From: Thalassobaculaceae bacterium
GTDB taxonomy: Bacteria; Pseudomonadota; Alphaproteobacteria; Thalassobaculales; Thalassobaculaceae
Reading direction: 5' to 3'
DNA: 64,000 bases
Assembly (NCBI GenBank): GCA_029212785.1
Contig: JARGOG010000003.1
Coordinates: forward strand, 33,305 to 97,304
Shown one piece after another: positions 19,596-33,230 of this stretch (position 1 is the stretch's first letter; every line of letters starts with the position of its first letter). The notes below the pieces were generated by a model that saw only the letters and a program-made list of their open reading frames with translations, did no database searches and was not told where the DNA came from. A program made the position numbers and the translations under genes.

Positions 19596-20773
19596 TGGCC
19601 GAATCGCAGATCAAACCGCTCACCATGAACTTCGGGCCGCAGCATCCGGCGGCCCACGGGGTGCTGCGCCTGGTGCTGGAAATGGATGGGGAGGTGGTAG
19701 AGCGCGCCGACCCGCATATCGGCCTGCTGCACCGCGGTACCGAGAAGCTGATTGAGCACAAGACCTACCTGCAGGCGGTGCCGTATTTCGACCGGCTCGA
19801 CTATGTCGCACCGATGAACCAGGAGCATGCCTACGCGCTCGCCGTGGAGAAGCTGCTGGGCTTGGACGTGCCGAAGCGCGGCCAGTACATCCGCGTGCTC
19901 TACGCCGAGATCGGCCGGCTGCTGAACCATCTGCTGAACATCACCACTTTCGCGCTCGATGTCGGCGCCATGACGCCGCTGCTCTGGGGCTTCGAGGAGC
20001 GCGAAAAGCTCATGGAGTTCTACGAGCGGGCGTCCGGCGCGCGGCTGCACGCGGCGTATTTCCGCCCGGGCGGGGTTCATCAGGACCTGCCGGCGGGACT
20101 GCTGGAAGACATCAAGGCCTGGGCCGACAAGTTCCCGAACTTCATCGACGATCTGGAAAGCCTGCTGACCAACAACCGGATCTTCAAGCAGCGCACCGTC
20201 GATATCGGCGTGGTGACCCGCGAGGAAGCCCTCGATCTCGGCTTTTCCGGGCCGGTGCTGCGCGGGTCCGGAACACCCTGGGATCTGCGCACGGCGCAAC
20301 CCTACGATTCCTATGGCGACTTCGACTTTGACGTCCCGATCGGCAAGACCGGCGACTGCTATGCGCGTTACCTCGTGCGGGTCGAGGAGATGCGGCAGTC
20401 GCTGAAGATCATCCACCAATGCATTGAGAAGATGCCGGATGGCCCGGTGAAAGCCCTCGACCGGAAGGTGACGCCGCCGAAACGCGGCGAAATGAAGCGC
20501 TCGATGGAGGCGCTGATCCATCACTTCAAGCTGTATACCGAGGGCTATCACGTGCCCGAGGGCGAGACGTACACGGCGGTCGAGGCGCCGAAGGGCGAAT
20601 TCGGCGTGTTCCTGATGTCCGACGGATCCAACAAGCCGTACCGCTGCAAGATCCGCGCGCCGGGATTCGCGTTCCTGGCGGCCATGGACTTCCTGGGACG
20701 CGGACACATGCTGGCGGACACGGTGGCGATCATCGGGTCGCTGGACATCGTGTTCGGGGAGATCGACCGATGA
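19595..20773 (+). CDS. nuoD: NADH-quinone oxidoreductase subunit D
   Basis: [40 protein letters not shown]. Confidence 0.97.
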   Translation: MAESQIKPLTMNFGPQHPAAHGVLRLVLEMDGEVVERADPHIGLLHRGTEKLIEHKTYLQAVPYFDRLDYVAPMNQEHAYALAVEKLLGLDVPKRGQYIRVLYAEIGRLLNHLLNITTFALDVGAMTPLLWGFEEREKLMEFYERASGARLHAAYFRPGGVHQDLPAGLLEDIKAWADKFPNFIDDLESLLTNNRIFKQRTVDIGVVTREEALDLGFSGPVLRGSGTPWDLRTAQPYDSYGDFDFDVPIGKTGDCYARYLVRVEEMRQSLKIIHQCIEKMPDGPVKALDRKVTPPKRGEMKRSMEALIHHFKLYTEGYHVPEGETYTAVEAPKGEFGVFLMSDGSNKPYRCKIRAPGFAFLAAMDFLGRGHMLADTVAIIGSLDIVFGEIDR

Positions 20774-21441
20774 GCACCAAACCGATCGCCGAGGCCCATC
20801 TGCAGCCCGACAGCTTCGAATGGACGGCCGACAGCAAGGCTTTCATCGACAAGGTCGTCGCCAAATACCCGGCCGGCCGTCAGGCCAGCGCGGTGATCCC
20901 GCTGCTCGACCTCGCCCAGCGCCAGCACGACAACTGGATCCCGCTGAAGGCGATGGACGCCATCGCCGAGACGCTGTCCATGCCGCGGATCCGGGTCATG
21001 GAGGTCGCGACCTTCTACACGATGTTCAACCTCGCCCCGGTGGGGAAGTGGTTCCTGCAGGCCTGCACCACGACCCCGTGCTGGCTGCGCGGGTCGGACG
21101 ACGTGATGCGCTGCATCAAGGACAAGCTCGGCCTGTCGGCGAACTACACGTCGACGGCGGATGGCCAGTTCACCCTGCTCGAGGTCGAGTGCCTGGGCGT
21201 CTGCGCCAATGCGCCGGTCGTGCAGGTGAACGATGACGTGTATGAGGATCTCGACTACGACCTGACCGCCAAGCTCATCGACGACCTGAAGGCCGGCAAG
21301 GCCCCCGAGGTCGGGTCGATGTCCGGGCGCAAGGGGTCGATGTCGAAGGACGGCCCGACCTCGCTGGTCTCACTGAAGGACAGCGACGGCGTCCCAGCCT
21401 GGTTCGCGAAGAAACAGGCATCCGCCGGCGGAGACGACTGA
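20770..21441 (+). CDS. nuoE: NADH-quinone oxidoreductase subunit E
   Basis: 2Fe-2S thioredoxin-like domain: [37 protein letters not shown]. Confidence 0.96.
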   Translation: MSTKPIAEAHLQPDSFEWTADSKAFIDKVVAKYPAGRQASAVIPLLDLAQRQHDNWIPLKAMDAIAETLSMPRIRVMEVATFYTMFNLAPVGKWFLQACTTTPCWLRGSDDVMRCIKDKLGLSANYTSTADGQFTLLEVECLGVCANAPVVQVNDDVYEDLDYDLTAKLIDDLKAGKAPEVGSMSGRKGSMSKDGPTSLVSLKDSDGVPAWFAKKQASAGGDD

Positions 21442-21442
21442 G

Positions 21443-22747
21443 ATGCTGAAGGACGAAGATCGGATCTTCACCAACCTCTACGGTTGGTTCGACCCCAGTC
21501 TCGCCGGGGCGCGCAAGCGCGGCGACTGGTCCACGACCAAAGAGATCCTGGCGATGTCCCCGGAGGATGTCGTCGAGGTGATCAAGGCCTCGGGTCTTCG
21601 GGGGCGCGGCGGTGCCGGATTCCCGACCGGCCTGAAATGGTCCTTCATGCCCAAGGAGGTGAAGGACAAGCCGCATTACCTCGTGGTCAATGCCGACGAG
21701 TCGGAGCCCGGGACCTGCAAGGACCGGGAGATCATGCGCCACGACCCGCACAAGCTGGTCGAAGGCTGCCTGGTCGGCGGTTACGCCATGCGGGCCTGTG
21801 CCGCCTACATCTACATCCGCGGCGAGTTCTACAACGAGGCCGTCGCGCTGCAGAAGGCGATCGACGAGGCCTATGACGCCGGTTTGATCGGCAAGAACGC
21901 TTGCGGCTCGGGATACGATTTCGACGTGATCCTGCACCGCGGCGCGGGCGCCTATATCTGCGGCGAGGAGACGGCGCTGCTCGAATCGCTGGAGGGCAAG
22001 AAGGGTCAGCCGCGCCTGAAGCCGCCGTTTCCGGCGGGCGTCGGCCTCTACGGCTGCCCGACCACGGTGAACAACGTCGAGTCGATCGCCGTGACCCCGA
22101 CCATCATGCGCCGCGGCGCCGAATGGTTCGCGGGAATCGGCCGGCCGAAGAACGCGGGCCCGAAGATCTTCTCGATCTCCGGCCACGTGAACAATCCGTG
22201 CAATGTCGAGGAAGAACTCGGCATTCCGCTGAAGGAACTGATCGAGAAGCACGCCGGCGGCGTGATCGGCGGCTGGGACAACCTGCTGGCGGTCATTCCA
22301 GGCGGCTCCTCGGTCCCGCTGATGCCGAAATCGACCTGCGATGAGATCCTCATGGATTTCGATTCGCTGCGGGAGGTCCGCTCGGGCCTCGGCACCGCGG
22401 CGGTCATCGTCATGAACAAGCAGACCGACGTGGTCAAGGCCATCGCCCGGCTGAGCGCGTTCTACAAGCACGAGAGCTGCGGCCAGTGCACCCCGTGCCG
22501 CGAGGGCACCGGTTGGATGTACCGGGTGATGCAGCGCATGGTGCGCGGCGAAGCGGATGCCGAGGAGATCGATACGCTGGAGGAGGTGACCCGCCAGGTG
22601 GAGGGCCACACGATCTGTGCCTTGGGTGACGCGGCGGCGTGGCCGATCCAGGGCCTGATCCGGCATTTCCGGCCGGAGATGGAGCGTCGGATCGCGGCGC
22701 ACAAGGCGGGGCAGCCGGTAACGGCGGTCGCCCAGGCGGCTGAGTAA
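21443..22747 (+). CDS. nuoF: NADH-quinone oxidoreductase subunit F
   Basis: [36 protein letters not shown]. Confidence 0.97.
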   Translation: MLKDEDRIFTNLYGWFDPSLAGARKRGDWSTTKEILAMSPEDVVEVIKASGLRGRGGAGFPTGLKWSFMPKEVKDKPHYLVVNADESEPGTCKDREIMRHDPHKLVEGCLVGGYAMRACAAYIYIRGEFYNEAVALQKAIDEAYDAGLIGKNACGSGYDFDVILHRGAGAYICGEETALLESLEGKKGQPRLKPPFPAGVGLYGCPTTVNNVESIAVTPTIMRRGAEWFAGIGRPKNAGPKIFSISGHVNNPCNVEEELGIPLKELIEKHAGGVIGGWDNLLAVIPGGSSVPLMPKSTCDEILMDFDSLREVRSGLGTAAVIVMNKQTDVVKAIARLSAFYKHESCGQCTPCREGTGWMYRVMQRMVRGEADAEEIDTLEEVTRQVEGHTICALGDAAAWPIQGLIRHFRPEMERRIAAHKAGQPVTAVAQAAE

Positions 22748-22777
22748 CGGCCAGGAACGGTCGGGAGAGAGGGCACG

Positions 22778-24874
22778 ATGCCGAAGCTGACAGTCGACGG
22801 AGTTGAGGTCGAGGTCCCCCCGGGATCCACGGTGCTGCAGGCCTGCGAGGCCGCGGGCGCCGAGGTGCCGCGATTCTGCTTCCACGATCGCCTGTCGGTC
22901 GCGGGCAACTGCCGCATGTGTCTGGTGGAGATGGAGAAGGCGCCGAAGCCGGTTGCCTCCTGCGCTTTTCCGGCCGGCGACGGCATGGTGATCCACACCA
23001 AGTCCGAGGTCGCCCGCAAGGCCCAGAAGGGCACGATGGAATTCCTGCTGATCAATCACCCGCTGGATTGCCCGATCTGCGATCAGGGCGGCGAGTGCGA
23101 TCTGCAGGACCAGGCCATGGGCTATGGCTACCACTCCACGCGCTACGACGAGAACAAGCGCGCGGTGACCGACAAGTACATGGGGCCGCTGGTCAAGACG
23201 ATCATGACCCGCTGCATCCACTGCACACGCTGTGTGCGGTTCTCGACGGAAATCGCCGGCGTGACCGACATGGGCATGCTCAATCGCGGCGAGGATGCCG
23301 AGATCACCACCTACCTTGAGAAGGCGCTCGACAGCGAGCTGTCGGCCAACGTGATCGATCTGTGCCCGGTCGGCGCCCTGACCTCCAAGCCCTATGCCTT
23401 CGTCGCCCGTCCCTGGGAACTGAAGAAGACCGAAACCGTCGACGTCATGGACGCGGTCGGCTCCAACATCCGGGTCGATGCCCGTGGTGCCGAAGTGCTG
23501 CGCGTGCTGCCGCGCCTGCATGAGGACGTCAACGAGGAGTGGATCTCCGACAAGACCCGCTATGCCTGCGACGGCCTGAAGCGCCAGCGGCTGGACCGCC
23601 CGTATGTCCGCAGGGACGGCAAACTGCAGCCGGCGAGTTGGCCGGAAGCCTTCGCCGCTGTGGCCGGAGCCATGAAGGGCCTCAAGGGCGACCAGATGGC
23701 GGCCATCGCCGGCGACACCGTCGATGCCGAGGCGATGTATTCGCTCAAACGTCTGATGGGCGAATTCGGCAGCACCAATCTGGACTGCCGTCAGGATGGC
23801 GCGAAGATCGGCGGCCCGCGCGCCGGTTACCTCTTCAACACCACGATCGCCGGGATTGAGGATGCGGACGCGATCTTGCTGATCGGCACCAACCCGCGCT
23901 GGGAAGGATCCCTGGTCAACGCCCGCATCCGCAAGCGCTGGATGCAGGGACCGGTATCCATCGGTCTGATCGGCGCGCCGGTCGACCTGACCTACGACTA
24001 CGAGCATCTCGGCGCCGGACCGAAGACCTTGTCGGAAATCGCCGACGGCAGCCACGCCTTCGCCAAGGTGCTGAAGGCGGCTAAGCGGCCGATGCTGATC
24101 GTCGGCATGGGCGCGCTGGCCCGCGAGGACGGCGCCGCCGTTCTGGCCGCCGCCCGCAGGATCGCCGACGACTCCGGCATGCTGATCGCCGCCGCGAAAG
24201 ACGATGACGGCAACGAGATCGCGGCCTGGAACGGTTTCAACGTCCTACACACCGCCGCATCGCGGGTCGCCGGCCTCGACCTTGGCTTCGTGCCGGGCGC
24301 GGACGGTCGCGATGTGGCCGGTATCGTCGAGGGTGCGTCGTCCGGCGCGGTGAAACTGGTGTATCTGCTCGGCGCTGACGAAGTTGACAGCGATTTTGGC
24401 GACGCCTTCGTGGTCTATCAGGGCCATCATGGCGACAACGGCGCCCATGGGGCGGACGTGATCCTGCCGGGGGCCGCCTATACCGAGAAGGACGGGCTCT
24501 ACGTCAATACCGAGGGCCGGGTGCAGATGGGAGTGGCCGCGACCTTCCCGCCGGGCGAGGCCCGCGAGGATTGGAAGATCCTGCGGGCGTTGTCGGAGGC
24601 GGTCGGCAAGACGCTGCCCTTCACCACCCTGGAGGACGTCCGCGCAGCCATGCGCAAGGACCATCCGAGCTTCGCCGCGATCGACACGATCGAAGCGGCC
24701 GCGTGGGGCGAATTCGGTGTGGCCGGCGCGACCGACGACGCGCCGTTTGCCTATCCGGTCGATAACTTCTACATGACCGACCCGATCAGCCGCGCGTCGA
24801 AGACGATGGCCGAGTGCACGGAGGCCTTCGTGCTTCCGAAGCGCGAGGCCGCGGCGACCGGTACGAACGGATAA
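22778..24874 (+). CDS. nuoG: NADH-quinone oxidoreductase subunit G
   Basis: [50 protein letters not shown]. Confidence 0.96.
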   Translation: MPKLTVDGVEVEVPPGSTVLQACEAAGAEVPRFCFHDRLSVAGNCRMCLVEMEKAPKPVASCAFPAGDGMVIHTKSEVARKAQKGTMEFLLINHPLDCPICDQGGECDLQDQAMGYGYHSTRYDENKRAVTDKYMGPLVKTIMTRCIHCTRCVRFSTEIAGVTDMGMLNRGEDAEITTYLEKALDSELSANVIDLCPVGALTSKPYAFVARPWELKKTETVDVMDAVGSNIRVDARGAEVLRVLPRLHEDVNEEWISDKTRYACDGLKRQRLDRPYVRRDGKLQPASWPEAFAAVAGAMKGLKGDQMAAIAGDTVDAEAMYSLKRLMGEFGSTNLDCRQDGAKIGGPRAGYLFNTTIAGIEDADAILLIGTNPRWEGSLVNARIRKRWMQGPVSIGLIGAPVDLTYDYEHLGAGPKTLSEIADGSHAFAKVLKAAKRPMLIVGMGALAREDGAAVLAAARRIADDSGMLIAAAKDDDGNEIAAWNGFNVLHTAASRVAGLDLGFVPGADGRDVAGIVEGASSGAVKLVYLLGADEVDSDFGDAFVVYQGHHGDNGAHGADVILPGAAYTEKDGLYVNTEGRVQMGVAATFPPGEAREDWKILRALSEAVGKTLPFTTLEDVRAAMRKDHPSFAAIDTIEAAAWGEFGVAGATDDAPFAYPVDNFYMTDPISRASKTMAECTEAFVLPKREAAATGTNG

Positions 24875-24896
24875 GCGGCGGGGCAGGGCGCGGGTA

Positions 24897-25901
24897 ATGG
24901 AGTTCATCGACACATACGTGATCCCGGGCGCGATCATCGTCGCCCAGATCCTGGCCTTGGTCGTGCCGCTGCTGGTGGCGGTCGCCTACCTGACGTATTT
25001 CGAGCGTAAGGTCATCGGCGCCATCCAGCTGCGCAAGGGGCCGAACGTGGTCGGGCCGTTCGGCCTGTTCCAGCCGTTCGCCGACGCGCTCAAGCTGTTG
25101 TCGAAAGAGACGATCCTGCCGGCCGGCGCCAACAAGATCATCTTCCTGCTGGCGCCGATGCTGACCTTCGTGCTGAGCCTGATCGCCTGGGCGGTGATCC
25201 CGTTCGACGAGGGTATGGTGATCGCCGACATCAATGTGGGCGTGCTGTACCTGTTCGCGATCAGCTCGCTTGGGGTCTACGGCGTCATCATGTCGGGCTG
25301 GGCGTCGAACTCGAAATACGCCTTCCTCGGCGCGCTGCGGTCGGCCGCGCAGATGGTGTCCTACGAGGTCTCGATCGGCTTCGTGATCATCACAGTCCTG
25401 CTCTGCGTCGGTTCGCTGAACCTGACCGACATCGTCGAGGCGCAGAAGACCGTTTGGTTCGCGATCCCGCTGCTGCCGATGTTTGTGGTGTTCTTCATCT
25501 CGGCGTTGGCGGAGACCAACCGCGCACCGTTCGACCTGCCGGAAGGCGAGTCGGAGCTGGTCGCCGGGTATTTCGTCGAATACTCGTCGATGAGCTTCGC
25601 GCTGTTCTTCCTTGGCGAGTACGCCAACATGATCCTGATGAGCGGCATCACCTGTGTGCTGTTCCTCGGCGGTTGGTTGCCGCCCTTCGACATCGCGCCG
25701 TTCAATTGGGTTCCGGGCCCGATTTGGTTCATCCTGAAGATCAGCCTGGTTCTCTTCGTGTTCCTGTGGGTCCGCGCCACGTTCCCGCGTTACCGCTACG
25801 ATCAGCTCATGCGCCTCGGTTGGAAGATTTTCCTTCCGCTGTCGCTGTTCTGGGTGGTGGTGACCGCCGGCGTGCTCGTGGCCTTCGACTGGGTTCCGTG
25901 A
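24897..25901 (+). CDS. nuoH: NADH-quinone oxidoreductase subunit H
   Basis: [59 protein letters not shown]. Confidence 0.97.
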   Translation: MEFIDTYVIPGAIIVAQILALVVPLLVAVAYLTYFERKVIGAIQLRKGPNVVGPFGLFQPFADALKLLSKETILPAGANKIIFLLAPMLTFVLSLIAWAVIPFDEGMVIADINVGVLYLFAISSLGVYGVIMSGWASNSKYAFLGALRSAAQMVSYEVSIGFVIITVLLCVGSLNLTDIVEAQKTVWFAIPLLPMFVVFFISALAETNRAPFDLPEGESELVAGYFVEYSSMSFALFFLGEYANMILMSGITCVLFLGGWLPPFDIAPFNWVPGPIWFILKISLVLFVFLWVRATFPRYRYDQLMRLGWKIFLPLSLFWVVVTAGVLVAFDWVP

Positions 25902-25921
25902 GGAAAGGAAGGGGCTAAGCC

Positions 25922-26410
25922 ATGGCTTCCGTCGAGTATCGCGCCAAGAGCATGCTGCTGACCGAACTGGTCAGCGGAATGGCGCTGACGTTGAAGTACT
26001 TCTTCCGTCCGAAGGTGACGATCAACTATCCCTACGAGAAGGGACCGATCAGCCCGCGCTTCCGTGGCGAGCACGCGCTGCGCCGTTATCCGAACGGCGA
26101 GGAGCGTTGCATCGCGTGCAAGCTGTGCGAGGCGATCTGCCCGGCGCAGGCGATCACCATCGAGGCCGAACCGCGGGACGACGGCTCGCGTCGGACCACG
26201 CGCTACGACATCGACATGACGAAGTGCATCTACTGCGGGTTCTGCCAGGAGGCCTGCCCGGTGGACGCCATCGTCGAAGGACCGAATTTCGAGTTCGCGA
26301 CGGAGACCCGCGAGGAGCTGTTCTACAACAAGGACAAGCTGCTCGCGAATGGCGACCGTTGGGAGGTCGAGATCAGCCGGAACCTGACGGCCGACGCGCC
26401 ATATCGGTGA
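25922..26410 (+). CDS. nuoI: NADH-quinone oxidoreductase subunit I
   Basis: two 4Fe-4S motifs [16 protein letters not shown] and [16 protein letters not shown]. Confidence 0.97.
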   Translation: MASVEYRAKSMLLTELVSGMALTLKYFFRPKVTINYPYEKGPISPRFRGEHALRRYPNGEERCIACKLCEAICPAQAITIEAEPRDDGSRRTTRYDIDMTKCIYCGFCQEACPVDAIVEGPNFEFATETREELFYNKDKLLANGDRWEVEISRNLTADAPYR

Positions 26411-26499
26411 CGTTCGAGCTAAGGTGATGGTTTAGAAATACGAGATAACCGGTTGAATATGATCGGTGACGGGTCGAAAGACCGGGGAAAGGGATCGGC

Positions 26500-27108
26500 A
26501 TGGCTCTACAGGCCTTAGTCTTCTACCTGTTCGCCTTCGTGGCGGTTGCATCGGGCGTGATGGTCGTCACATCGCGCAATCCGGTGCATTCGGTGCTGTT
26601 CCTGATCCTGGCCTTCTTCAATGCCGCCGGCCTCTTCGTCCTGATGGGGGCTGAGTTCCTGGCGATGATCCTGGTCGTCGTCTATGTCGGCGCCGTCGCG
26701 GTGCTGTTCCTGTTCGTGGTCATGATGCTCGACATCAACTTCGTCGAACTGCGCCAAGGGTTCGCCCGATACCTGCCGGTCGGCGCGCTGATCGGTCTGG
26801 TGCTGCTGGCCGAGTTGGTGTTGATCGCCGGCGTGTGGACCTTCGCCCCCGACGTCACGGCAAGTGCGGCCGCGCCGATTCCGGAAGGCGTGACCAACAC
26901 CGAGGCCCTCGGTCAGGTGATCTACACCCAGTACGTCCTGGCGTTCCAGGCGGCGGGCATGGTGCTGCTGGTGGCGATGATCGGCGCCATCGTGCTCACG
27001 CTGCGGCATCGCCCGGACGTGAAACGCCAGTCGATCGACAAGCAGAACCTGCGCCGGCCCGAGGATGTGGTCGAAATCGTCAAAGTGACCCGCGGGGGAG
27101 GGGTCTGA
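26500..27108 (+). CDS. nuoJ: NADH-quinone oxidoreductase subunit J
   Basis: multi-[56 protein letters not shown]. Confidence 0.95.
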   Translation: MALQALVFYLFAFVAVASGVMVVTSRNPVHSVLFLILAFFNAAGLFVLMGAEFLAMILVVVYVGAVAVLFLFVVMMLDINFVELRQGFARYLPVGALIGLVLLAELVLIAGVWTFAPDVTASAAAPIPEGVTNTEALGQVIYTQYVLAFQAAGMVLLVAMIGAIVLTLRHRPDVKRQSIDKQNLRRPEDVVEIVKVTRGGGV

Positions 27109-27109
27109 G

Positions 27110-27418
27110 ATGGAAATCGCACTTGGCCATTATCTGACGGTCGCCGCGATCCTGTTCACCCTCGGGATTTTCGGCATCTTTTTGAACCGCAAGAACGTGA
27201 TCATCATCCTGATGTCGGTCGAGCTCATGCTCCTGGCGGTCAACATCAACTTCGTTGCGTTCTCCACCGAGCTCGGTGACCTGGTCGGTCAGGTCTTCGC
27301 GGTGTTCGTGCTGACGGTCGCGGCGGCCGAGGCGGCGATCGGGCTTGCCATCCTGGTGGTGTTCTTCCGCAACCGCGGCTCCATCGCGGTCGACGACATC
27401 AATCTGATGAAGGGCTGA
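27110..27418 (+). CDS. nuoK: NADH-quinone oxidoreductase subunit K
   Basis: [46 protein letters not shown]. Confidence 0.96.
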   Translation: MEIALGHYLTVAAILFTLGIFGIFLNRKNVIIILMSVELMLLAVNINFVAFSTELGDLVGQVFAVFVLTVAAAEAAIGLAILVVFFRNRGSIAVDDINLMKG

Positions 27419-27422
27419 GCGC

Positions 27423-29357
27423 ATGTACGCCGCGATCGTCTTCCTTCCGCTCATCGCCGCCCTCATCGCCGGTTTCGGCAACAAGAAGCTCACCGACCGG
27501 GGCGCGCAGATCGTCACCTGTGGGGCGATGCTGACCTCCGCTGCGCTCGGCATCGTGGCGTTCTGGGAAGTCGCCATCCAAGGTAACGCCCAGACCATCG
27601 AGCTGTTCACCTGGATCGACAGCGGCAGCTTCGAGGCAAGCTGGGCGCTGCGTTGGGACACCCTGACCGCCGTCATGGTGATCGTCGTCACCGTCGTGTC
27701 GTCCATGGTGCACGTCTATTCGGTCGGCTACATGAGCCACGATCCGTCGATCCCGCGGTTCATGGCCTATCTGTCGTTCTTCACCTTCGCCATGCTGATG
27801 CTGGTGACCTCGGACAACCTGATCCAGCTGTTCTTCGGTTGGGAAGGTGTCGGTGTCGCCTCCTACCTGCTGATCGGCTTCTGGTACGACCGGCCCAGCG
27901 CCAATGCCGCCGCGATCAAGGCCTTCGTGGTCAACCGGGTCGGCGATTTCGGCTTCGCGCTCGGCATCTTCGGCTGTTTCCTGCTGTTCGACGCGGTGAA
28001 TTTCGATGCGATCTTCACCGCCGCGCCGGAGATGGCCGGAACCACCTTCGGCTTCCTGTGGTGGGATCAGGTCGATGCGCTTACGGTGATCGCCATCCTG
28101 CTGTTCATCGGCGCGATGGGTAAGTCGGCCCAGCTCGGCCTGCACACCTGGCTGCCGGACGCGATGGAAGGCCCGACTCCGGTCTCCGCGCTGATCCACG
28201 CCGCCACCATGGTGACTGCCGGCGTGTTCCTGGTCGCGCGCATGTCGCCGCTGTTCGAATACGCGCCTACGGCGCTCGTGGTTGTCACGGTGGTCGGCGC
28301 GGCGACGGCGTTCTTCGCCGCGACCGTCGGCACCACGCAAAACGATATCAAGCGGGTGATCGCCTATTCGACCTGCTCCCAGCTCGGCTACATGTTCTTC
28401 GCGCTCGGTGTGTCGGCCTATCCGGCGGCGATCTTCCACCTGATGACCCACGCCTTCTTCAAGGCGCTGCTGTTCCTCTCGGCCGGCTCGGTGATCCACG
28501 CCCTGCACGACGAACAGGACATGCGCAACATGGGCGGTATCTGGCGCAAGATCCCCTGGACCTACGCCATGTTCTGGATCGGCAGCCTGGCGCTCGCCGG
28601 CATCCCGTTCTTCGCCGGGTACTATTCCAAGGACATGATCCTGGAATCGGCCTTCGCCGCCCATACCGGGGCCGGGGAGTTCGCCTTCTGGGCCGGCATC
28701 ATCGCCGCGCTGCTGACCGCGTTCTATTCCTGGCGGCTGCTGTTCATGACCTTCCACGGCACGCCGCGCATGGACAAGCACACCTTCGACCATGCCCACG
28801 AGTCGCCGCCGGTGATGCTGATCCCGTTGATCGTGCTGGCGATCGGCGCGGTGATCAGCGGCTATGTCGGCTTCGAGTATTTCGTCGGCCACGAGATGGA
28901 CGCCTTCTGGGGCTCGGCCATCAAGGTGCTGGAGGAGAACAACTCGATCGAGGCGGCGCACCATCACACGCCCGGCTGGGTCAAGCTGCTGCCGCTGGTG
29001 GTTGGCATCATCGGCATCGGTTCGGCCTATGTCGCCTACATCCTGAGACCTGAGATTCCGGCCAAGGTGGCCAGCGCGATCCGACCGGTCTACCTGTTCC
29101 TGCTGAACAAGTGGTACTTCGACGAGCTGTATGACTGGCTGTTCGTCAAGCGGTCCTGGCAGGCGGGTCTGGCCTTCTGGCGAACCGGCGACGGGACGAT
29201 CATCAACGGGTTCGGACCCGATGGCGTGAGTGCCATGACCCGCTGGTGTGCGGGGCAGGTGGCGCGGCTGCAGACCGGTTACCTCTACCACTACGCTTTC
29301 GCCATGCTGATCGGCGTCGTGGCGCTGCTCTCCTGGTACCTGGCCTTCGGGGGTTGA
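27423..29357 (+). CDS. nuoL: NADH-quinone oxidoreductase subunit L
   Basis: [53 protein letters not shown]. Confidence 0.97.
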   Translation: MYAAIVFLPLIAALIAGFGNKKLTDRGAQIVTCGAMLTSAALGIVAFWEVAIQGNAQTIELFTWIDSGSFEASWALRWDTLTAVMVIVVTVVSSMVHVYSVGYMSHDPSIPRFMAYLSFFTFAMLMLVTSDNLIQLFFGWEGVGVASYLLIGFWYDRPSANAAAIKAFVVNRVGDFGFALGIFGCFLLFDAVNFDAIFTAAPEMAGTTFGFLWWDQVDALTVIAILLFIGAMGKSAQLGLHTWLPDAMEGPTPVSALIHAATMVTAGVFLVARMSPLFEYAPTALVVVTVVGAATAFFAATVGTTQNDIKRVIAYSTCSQLGYMFFALGVSAYPAAIFHLMTHAFFKALLFLSAGSVIHALHDEQDMRNMGGIWRKIPWTYAMFWIGSLALAGIPFFAGYYSKDMILESAFAAHTGAGEFAFWAGIIAALLTAFYSWRLLFMTFHGTPRMDKHTFDHAHESPPVMLIPLIVLAIGAVISGYVGFEYFVGHEMDAFWGSAIKVLEENNSIEAAHHHTPGWVKLLPLVVGIIGIGSAYVAYILRPEIPAKVASAIRPVYLFLLNKWYFDELYDWLFVKRSWQAGLAFWRTGDGTIINGFGPDGVSAMTRWCAGQVARLQTGYLYHYAFAMLIGVVALLSWYLAFGG

Positions 29358-29361
29358 GCTG

Positions 29362-30873
29362 ATGCTCGAACAATGGCTTCTGACGATCGTTACGTTCGGC
29401 CCCCTGCTCGGGGTGGCGTTCATCCTGACGGTCCGCGGCACCCCGGAGCAGATCGCGAGTTCCTCGCGCTGGCTGGCCCTAGTGGCGTCCGGTTCGGTCT
29501 TCCTGATCTCGCTGCTGATCCTGACTTATTTCGATCCGACATCGGCTGAGTTCCAACTGGTCCAGCAGGTCGAATGGATCCCGGGCTCGTCGATCGCCTA
29601 TCACATGGGTGTTGACGGCATTTCGGTCTGGTTCGTGCTGCTCTCCACCCTGCTGACGCCGATCTGCATCCTGGCGAGCTGGGAGGCGGTGCAGAAGCGG
29701 GTGCGCGAGTACATGATCGCCTTCCTGGTCCTCGAGACCATGATGATCGGCATGTTCTGCGCGCTGGACATCTTCCTGTTCTACATCTTCTTCGAAGCGG
29801 TCCTGATCCCGATGTTCCTGATCATCGGCGTGTGGGGCGGGGCGCGCCGGGTCTACGCGGCCTTCAAGTTCTTCCTCTACACACTCGCCGGCTCGGTGCT
29901 GATGCTGCTGGCGATCCTGGCGATGTACTGGCAGGCCGGCTCGACCGACATCCCGACGCTGATGGAGACCCGCTTCCTGCCGGGCCTCCAGACTTGGCTG
30001 TGGCTGGCGTTCTTCGCCTCCTTCGCGGTCAAGGTGCCGATGTGGCCGGTCCATACCTGGCTGCCGGACGCCCATGTGGAGGCGCCGACCGCCGGCTCCG
30101 TCATCCTGGCCGGCGTGCTGCTGAAGATGGGTGGATACGGATTCCTGCGGTTCTCGATCCCGATGTTCCCGGAAGCCTCGGCGGATTTCGCGCCGCTGGT
30201 CTATACGCTCAGCGTCGTCGCGGTGATCTACACCTCGCTGGTGGCGCTGGTGCAACAGGACATGAAGAAGCTGATCGCCTACTCCTCGGTCGCCCATATG
30301 GGCTTCGTGACGATCGGGATGTTCACGATGACCACCCAGGGCGTTGAGGGCTCGATCTTCCAGATGCTGTCGCACGGCATCGTGTCGGGCGCGCTGTTCC
30401 TCTGCGTCGGGGTGGTCTACGACCGCATGCATACCCGCGAGATCGACGCCTATGGCGGTCTGGCGGAGAACATGCCGCGCTACGCTCTGGTCTTCATGCT
30501 GTTCATGATGGCCTCGGTCGGCCTGCCGGGAACCTCCGGCTTCGTCGGTGAGTTGCTGATCCTGGCCGGCGCCTTCCAGGCCAATACCTGGCTCGCCGCC
30601 TTCACGGCGACCGGCCTGATCCTCGGCGCGGCCTACATGCTCTACCTCTATCGACGGGTGATCTTCGGCAAGCTGGAGAAGGAGCAACTCAAGGCGCTGC
30701 TCGATCTCAGCCCGCGGGAGATTGCGGTCTTCGCGCCGCTGGTCATCCTGGTCCTGTGGATGGGCATCTATCCCTCGACTTTCACCGATCTGATGTCGGC
30801 TTCGGTCGAGAACCTGATCACGAACTACAAGGTGGCGCTCGGCGAAGCCGGCACCGCCATGGCGGCTCGCTAA
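29362..30873 (+). CDS. nuoM: NADH-quinone oxidoreductase subunit M
   Basis: [52 protein letters not shown]. Confidence 0.97.
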   Translation: MLEQWLLTIVTFGPLLGVAFILTVRGTPEQIASSSRWLALVASGSVFLISLLILTYFDPTSAEFQLVQQVEWIPGSSIAYHMGVDGISVWFVLLSTLLTPICILASWEAVQKRVREYMIAFLVLETMMIGMFCALDIFLFYIFFEAVLIPMFLIIGVWGGARRVYAAFKFFLYTLAGSVLMLLAILAMYWQAGSTDIPTLMETRFLPGLQTWLWLAFFASFAVKVPMWPVHTWLPDAHVEAPTAGSVILAGVLLKMGGYGFLRFSIPMFPEASADFAPLVYTLSVVAVIYTSLVALVQQDMKKLIAYSSVAHMGFVTIGMFTMTTQGVEGSIFQMLSHGIVSGALFLCVGVVYDRMHTREIDAYGGLAENMPRYALVFMLFMMASVGLPGTSGFVGELLILAGAFQANTWLAAFTATGLILGAAYMLYLYRRVIFGKLEKEQLKALLDLSPREIAVFAPLVILVLWMGIYPSTFTDLMSASVENLITNYKVALGEAGTAMAAR

Positions 30874-30892
30874 GGCGGCCGGGAGCACGGAT

Positions 30893-32344
30893 ATGGACGC
30901 GGCAACGACCCTTCCGATCATGGCGCCGGCCTCGGCGGAGATCTTCCTGGCAGTGGCGGGGCTCGCCCTGCTGATGGCCGGTGTGTTCAAGGGCGAGGGC
31001 AGTCTGAAGACCCTCTCCTGGGCGGTCATCGCGGCCTTTGCGGTCGCGGCGGTGCTGGTGGTCGTGCGGGGCGGGGAAGCGGTAGCCTTCCAGGGCCTTT
31101 ACATCACCGACGGCTTCGCCCAGTTCGCCAAGATCCTGATCCTGCTGGGCTCCGGTTTCTCCATCGTCCTGTCGCTCGGCTATTTGGAGCGCGAGCAGGC
31201 CGGGCGGTTCGAGTTTCCGATCCTGATCCTGTTCGCCACCCTCGGCATGATGCTGATGGTGTCGGCCAACGACCTGATCATGCTGTATATGGGCCTGGAG
31301 CTGCAGAGCCTGGCGCTCTACGTCGTCGCCTCCATCCGCCGCGACACGCTGAAATCGACCGAGGCCGGTCTGAAGTACTTCGTCCTCGGCGCGCTGAGCT
31401 CCGGCATGCTGCTCTATGGCTGCTCGATGATTTACGGTTTCACCGGTACGACAAGCTTCGAGGGACTGGCGACGGTCCTCGGTGCAGGAACCACGCCGTC
31501 GACCGGTCTCGTGGTCGGCCTTGTATTCCTGGTCTGCGGCCTGGCCTTCAAGGTCTCCGCAGTGCCGTTCCACATGTGGACGCCCGACGTGTACGAGGGC
31601 GCGCCTACACCGGTGACGGCCCTGTTCGCCGTGGCGCCGAAAGTGGCGGCCCTGGCGTTGTTCCTGCGGGTGATGGTCGATCCGTTCGGCGATCAGGTGG
31701 CGGCCTGGCAGCAGGTCGTCGTCTTCATCTCGCTCGCCTCAATGGTGGTCGGCGCGCTGGCCGCGATCATGCAGACCAATATCAAGCGCCTGATGGCCTA
31801 CAGCTCGATCGGCCATATGGGCTTCGCTCTGGTGGGGATCGCCGCCGGCACCGAAGCGGGGGCGACCGGCGTCATGATCTACATGGCGACCTATATCTTC
31901 ATGAATATCGGTGCCTTCGCCGTGATCCTGGGCATGCGTCGAGACGGCCGGTTGGTCGAGAACCTGACCGATCTGGCCGGTCTGTCGCGGTCCCATCCGA
32001 TGATGGCGCTGGCGCTGATGATCTTCATGTTCTCGATGGCCGGGATCCCGCCGCTCGCCGGATTCTTCGGCAAATGGTACGTCTTCATGTCGGCGATCGA
32101 CGCCGGTCTCTATGGCCTCGCCATCGTCGGCGTTCTGGCCAGCGTGGTCGGCGCGTTCTACTACCTGCGGATCGTCAAGATCATGTATTTCGACGAGGCG
32201 GAACAGCCGCTCGATGGGGCTGTTGCCGGTGATCTGCGGCTGATCCTGTACGGGTCCGCCGTGGTGACGGTGCTGTTCTTCCTCATCCTGTCGCCGATCT
32301 ACGACACCGCCGCCGCCGCCGCCGCCAGCCTGATCGGCGCCTGA
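30893..32344 (+). CDS. nuoN: NADH-quinone oxidoreductase subunit N
   Basis: [55 protein letters not shown]. Confidence 0.96.
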   Translation: MDAATTLPIMAPASAEIFLAVAGLALLMAGVFKGEGSLKTLSWAVIAAFAVAAVLVVVRGGEAVAFQGLYITDGFAQFAKILILLGSGFSIVLSLGYLEREQAGRFEFPILILFATLGMMLMVSANDLIMLYMGLELQSLALYVVASIRRDTLKSTEAGLKYFVLGALSSGMLLYGCSMIYGFTGTTSFEGLATVLGAGTTPSTGLVVGLVFLVCGLAFKVSAVPFHMWTPDVYEGAPTPVTALFAVAPKVAALALFLRVMVDPFGDQVAAWQQVVVFISLASMVVGALAAIMQTNIKRLMAYSSIGHMGFALVGIAAGTEAGATGVMIYMATYIFMNIGAFAVILGMRRDGRLVENLTDLAGLSRSHPMMALALMIFMFSMAGIPPLAGFFGKWYVFMSAIDAGLYGLAIVGVLASVVGAFYYLRIVKIMYFDEAEQPLDGAVAGDLRLILYGSAVVTVLFFLILSPIYDTAAAAAASLIGA

Positions 32345-32411
32345 CCGCCATTGGGGTGACGGGCGCCGGATGCGCGGCGATCGCGGGATCGACCACGTCC
32401 GGGAAAGAGCG

Positions 32412-33230
32412 ATGCTGCTGGTGATCGACTGCGGCAACACCAACACGGTGTTCGCCGTTTATGAAGACGGGCGCCAGGAGGCGATCGCCTCCTGGCGTAC
32501 CTCGACCAACGCCGACCGCACGGCCGACGAGTACGCCGTGTGGCTGACCCAGCTGATGGCACTCAACGATCTGGATACCGTCGGCATCGACAGCGTGATC
32601 ATCGCCACGGTCGTGCCGTCGACGCTGTTCAACCTGAAGACCCTGTGCCGCAAGCATTTCGCCATCGATCCCATGGTGATCGGCGAGTCGCCGACGGAGC
32701 TTGGGATCGAGGTCAGAATCGAGCGGCCGGAGGAAGTTGGCGCCGACCGCGTGGTCAACGCCGTCGCCGCCCATGCGCTCTATGGCGGACCGCTGATCGT
32801 GGTCGATTTCGGTACGGCGACGACATTCGACGTGGTCGAGGATGACGGCGGCTATGCCGGCGGCATCATCTGTCCGGGTATCAATCTGTCCCTGGATGCG
32901 CTCTACATGGCCGCCGCCCAGCTGCCGCGGGTGGCGATCCGGCCACCGGAACGCAGACCCGGCGATAACGACCCGATCCGGGTCATCGGCAAGAACACCC
33001 GTTCGGCGATGCATTCCGGAATATTCTGGGGGTATGTCGCGATGATCGAGGGGCTGGTCGAGCGGATCCGCGCGGAATACGGCCGACCCATGAAGGTGGT
33101 CGGCACCGGAGGGCTGGCGTCGATCTTCGCCGACTGGACCTCCGCCATTGAAATCGTTGACGACGACCTGACATTGATGGGGCTACGCATGATCCATGAC
33201 CGGAACCGGGCGCAGACGGGCGCCGTATGA
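32412..33230 (+). CDS. coaX: type III pantothenate kinase
   Basis: MLLVIDCGNTNTVFAVYE, VNAVAAHALYGGPLIVVDFGTATTFDVV, YAGGIICPGI. Confidence 0.95.
   Translation: MLLVIDCGNTNTVFAVYEDGRQEAIASWRTSTNADRTADEYAVWLTQLMALNDLDTVGIDSVIIATVVPSTLFNLKTLCRKHFAIDPMVIGESPTELGIEVRIERPEEVGADRVVNAVAAHALYGGPLIVVDFGTATTFDVVEDDGGYAGGIICPGINLSLDALYMAAAQLPRVAIRPPERRPGDNDPIRVIGKNTRSAMHSGIFWGYVAMIEGLVERIRAEYGRPMKVVGTGGLASIFADWTSAIEIVDDDLTLMGLRMIHDRNRAQTGAV

Noticed and set aside
21275-24055. 926 aa ORF antisense to nuoE/F/G
   Set aside because: Shadow ORF with the same biased composition spanning several genuine nuo genes
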